This document shows positions 62,047-64,000 of a DNA stretch of 64,000 nucleotides, in pieces (positions within the stretch are counted from its first letter, which is position 1; the number at the start of each line of letters is the position of its first letter). Source of the DNA: Blautia massiliensis (ex Durand et al. 2017) (lineage in GTDB: Bacteria; Bacillota; Clostridia; Lachnospirales; Lachnospiraceae); assembly GCF_001487165.1 (NCBI RefSeq), contig NZ_LN913006.1:1988096-2052095 (forward strand), written 5' to 3'. The translations under genes and the position numbers were made by a program. Under the pieces are notes generated by a model. That model worked only from the letters and a program-made list of their open reading frames with translations, did not search any database and was not told the origin of the DNA.

Positions 62047-63201
62047 CTATCGAATCTTTACTCCGTCCTTGATCACTGCTTTCAGTTCCAGATCCTGATC
62101 CAGCAGTACCACATGAGCTTTTTTACCTGCTTCCAGAGATCCGTACTGTTCTTCCACACCAAGGCTTCTGGCCGGATTTATGGTCGCGCAGGCCACGGCT
62201 GTTTCCAGCGGAAGCTCCATCTTTTTAACAACTGTACGCATACAGTCCATCAGATTTGTGGCAGATCCTGCGATCGCACCGTCAGATACCAGCGTGGCAA
62301 GTCTTCCCACAACCTTAACATCCAGTCCGCCCAGTGTATACTGACCGTCCGGCATACCGGTAGCTCTCATACTGTCGCTGATCAGGATCATCCTGTCAGC
62401 TCCCATCATCTGAAAGGTAGCTCGAACAACAGACGGATGGATATGGATCCCGTCACAGATGATCTCTGCCATAACATCCTTACTATCAAAAACAGCACCT
62501 ACGACACCTGGTGCACGATGCGTAAACGTAGGCATTGCGTTATACAGATGGACTGCATGGTTTGCCCCTGCTCTGCATGCTTCCATTGCTGTATCGTAAT
62601 CTGCATTGGTATGTGCCAGAGAAACATTGACCCTTTCATGAACTTCTCGGATAAATTCTGCTGCATGCTCACTTTCTTCAGGTGCAATCCCTATAAATTT
62701 TACCAGACCTTCCGAGGCCTTTAAAAAACGGTCACAGATTTCCACATTACATGGCAGGATATTCCTCGCGTCCTGTGCCCCTTTTTTCGCCGGGCTGATA
62801 AAAGGCCCTTCCATATTGATCCCCAGAAAATCCGCCTTACGGCAGTCCTTTGTTTCTTTTTTATATTCTGCTGCTGTATGGAGGATCTGCTCCAGTTCCT
62901 CTACCGGTAAAGTCATAGTAGCCGGCGCGATCGCTGTAACTCCTACCGATGCCTCATATTCCGCGATCCTTCCGATCGCAGCCTTGTCTCCGTCGCAGAA
63001 ATCATCTCCCTTGCATCCATGAAAATGCAGATCGATCAGTCCCGGAATGGCGTAGCAGCCTTTTCCGTCCAGAACATCCCCGTTAAGCTGCGGCGCATCC
63101 TTTTCTTCATAAACCTGTCGGATCTTATCCCCATCCAGGATAATCCCGCCTTTTACAAATGCTTTGTCCGGTGTAAAAACATACACATTATCAATGATCA
63201 T
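62047..63201 (-). CDS. nagA: N-acetylglucosamine-6-phosphate deacetylase
   Basis: 384 residues from ATG 63201 (GGGAGG 7 nt upstream; a longer frame to 63225 is less likely). Amidohydrolase fold: PGLIDLHFHGCKGDDF (metal His pair), NMEGPFISPAKKGAQD (Glu ligand), SLAHTNADYD and HLYNAMPTFTHRAPG (His ligands), ILISDSMRATG with the catalytic Asp. It converts GlcNAc-6-P to GlcN-6-P for amino-sugar use or cell-wall recycling. No nagB is adjacent. Terminator not evident unless the inverted repeat at 61934-62013 serves. Confidence 0.96.
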   Translation of the reverse strand: MIIDNVYVFTPDKAFVKGGIILDGDKIRQVYEEKDAPQLNGDVLDGKGCYAIPGLIDLHFHGCKGDDFCDGDKAAIGRIAEYEASVGVTAIAPATMTLPVEELEQILHTAAEYKKETKDCRKADFLGINMEGPFISPAKKGAQDARNILPCNVEICDRFLKASEGLVKFIGIAPEESEHAAEFIREVHERVNVSLAHTNADYDTAMEACRAGANHAVHLYNAMPTFTHRAPGVVGAVFDSKDVMAEIICDGIHIHPSVVRATFQMMGADRMILISDSMRATGMPDGQYTLGGLDVKVVGRLATLVSDGAIAGSATNLMDCMRTVVKKMELPLETAVACATINPARSLGVEEQYGSLEAGKKAHVVLLDQDLELKAVIKDGVKIR

Positions 63202-63280
63202 AGTAAAACCTCCCAAAATCCCCATTTGTGATCATAAACAAAAAAGCAACCAGAAACATGTTCTGATTGCTTTCAGTTAA

Positions 63281-63352
63281 TAGCCAGTACGGGAATCGAA
63301 CCCGTGTTTCCGCCGTGAGAGGGCGGCGTCTTAGCCCCTTGACCAACTGGCC
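63281..63352 (-). tRNA. tRNA-Glu (anticodon CTC)
   Basis: 72 nt. Acceptor GGCCAGT / ACTGGCT (one G-T pair), anticodon stem-loop CCGCC-CTCTCAC-GGCGG giving CTC, T arm CGGGT-TCGATTC-CCGTA (last pair T-A reading is normal). Discriminator A; CCA not encoded. Confidence 0.96.
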
Positions 63353-63623
63353 ATATTCTTTTGTTTCTGTCGTTTGATTTCGTTTTTTGTTGTTTCCCTC
63401 AACCGACTTCGTTAGTATATAACACTTTCTTTCAAAATGCAAGTACTTTTTTTAATTTTTTTAAAAAATTTTCATGTTTTTCACGTTTATTCGTTTTTTA
63501 CCCATTTTCCGGTATTTCGTACGCTTGACCACTGCTGGTGTAAGTGCTACTATCAAAGCACCAATACGAAAATAATCGACTGCGGATAATGATCCGCCCG
63601 GTATAACAGAAAGAAGGAATTGG

Positions 63624-64000
63624 ATGACTCGCATTTTGTGTCTCGGAGACAGTATCACAGATTGCGGACGGCTTTTCTCCGCAGATCCTCTTGGAAAAGG
63701 ATATGTGAAGCAGCTCTCCTGTCTGCTTCATAACACAGATCACCGATTTTCCATTGAAAACAGAGGTATTGATGGTTTCACCCTGGAACGGCTTCTTCAG
63801 AACACAGATTTCTGGCTGGAAAGCTCTGATCCGGATATTGTTACCGTCCTGATCGGGATCAATGATGTGGGGATCATGATGAACACCCGCCGTTCATCTG
63901 CACAACAGCAGGATCTGATGAACAAATTTGTCACCCGTTATGAGCTCCTTGCAAAAAAGCTATCCTGCACAAACTCCCGGAAACGAACGCTCTATTTCCT
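63624..64000 (+). CDS. GDSL/SGNH-type hydrolase, C-terminus cut by window edge
   Basis: 125 complete codons visible from ATG 63624 (AAGAAGGAATTGG just before). Block I ILCLGDSITDCGRL with the nucleophilic Ser, a conserved Gly/Asn area (ENRGIDGFTLERLL), and block III VLIGINDVG with Asn. The cytoplasmic SGNH esterase type (no signal peptide) is likely; block V with the catalytic Asp-His lies beyond the window. Substrate unknown. Confidence 0.9.
   Translation, partial: MTRILCLGDSITDCGRLFSADPLGKGYVKQLSCLLHNTDHRFSIENRGIDGFTLERLLQNTDFWLESSDPDIVTVLIGINDVGIMMNTRRSSAQQQDLMNKFVTRYELLAKKLSCTNSRKRTLYF

Noticed and set aside
63461-63743. Short minus-strand frames opposite the GDSL hydrolase start
   Set aside because: The plus-strand frame has a ribosome site and GDS and GIND motifs; the others lack both.

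Overview
The window looks like chromosomal DNA of a spore-forming, Gram-positive anaerobe of the Lachnospiraceae (Clostridia), probably a Blautia-like gut bacterium. Pointers are the spore genes yyaC and spoVG, a large SRP RNA with an Alu domain, split transketolase genes, a glgC-glgD pair, GalT type 2, a long PRPP synthetase, a DnaD/DnaI replication pair, and several families common in Lachnospiraceae (DUF5711-, DUF5702-, DUF6382-, DUF4367- and DUF6147-like). I see no insertion sequence, prophage, CRISPR array or rRNA. Two tRNA genes (Pro-CGG, Glu-CTC) and one ncRNA are present.

Layout. 1-3.3 kb: a truncated membrane protein, a LysM protein with an MPN-like domain, and yyaC behind a sporulation-type promoter. 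3.2-7.1 kb: a pentose-phosphate operon (transaldolase, transketolase N and C halves) next to a LacI-type regulator, with an array of TTATTAATAA palindromes at its promoter. 7.2-11 kb: dnaX-ybaB-recR and 6-phosphofructokinase. 11.2-14.9 kb: a secreted protein, SRP RNA, yqeY, tadA, a GH1 remnant and an NrdG-like radical SAM enzyme. 14.9-20 kb: a proline-repeat protein, tRNA-Pro, and a 1168-residue surface protein with two Tp47-like modules and four BIG2-like domains. 20.4-24.5 kb: bioY, DUF1284, an orphan PduB shell protein, a CwlO-like/3D-domain hydrolase and spoVG. 24.5-32.3 kb: glgCD, murC, a dense DnaA-box cluster, then dnaD-like, dnaI-like and prs.

32.4-47 kb: an SbcCD/YhaNO-like pair, asnS, an SGNH hydrolase with InlB-type repeats, galT, a large anchored protein with a C39-like tail, a METTL25-like methyltransferase, mtnN, a TSCPD protein and a beta-CASP nuclease. 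47.3-50.5 kb: a lower-GC secreted protein, a DUF4367 membrane protein and a small sigma factor, with murG lying in opposite orientation inside the group. 50.5-52.3 kb: a HIT protein, a soluble orphan histidine kinase and a rhomboid protease. 52.4-61.8 kb: an eleven-gene Tad/Flp-type pilus operon read on the minus strand. 62-64 kb: nagA, tRNA-Glu and the start of a GDSL hydrolase.

The most unusual items are the seven DnaA boxes in front of the helicase-loading genes, the PduB with no microcompartment neighbours, the doubled Tp47-like fold, the Tad locus with two prepilin peptidases and a doubled His/Cys module, and the AT-only palindrome array ahead of the transaldolase/transketolase operon. 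Start sites were moved from the longest open frame where a good Shine-Dalgarno sequence favoured an internal codon; each case is noted in the entry.
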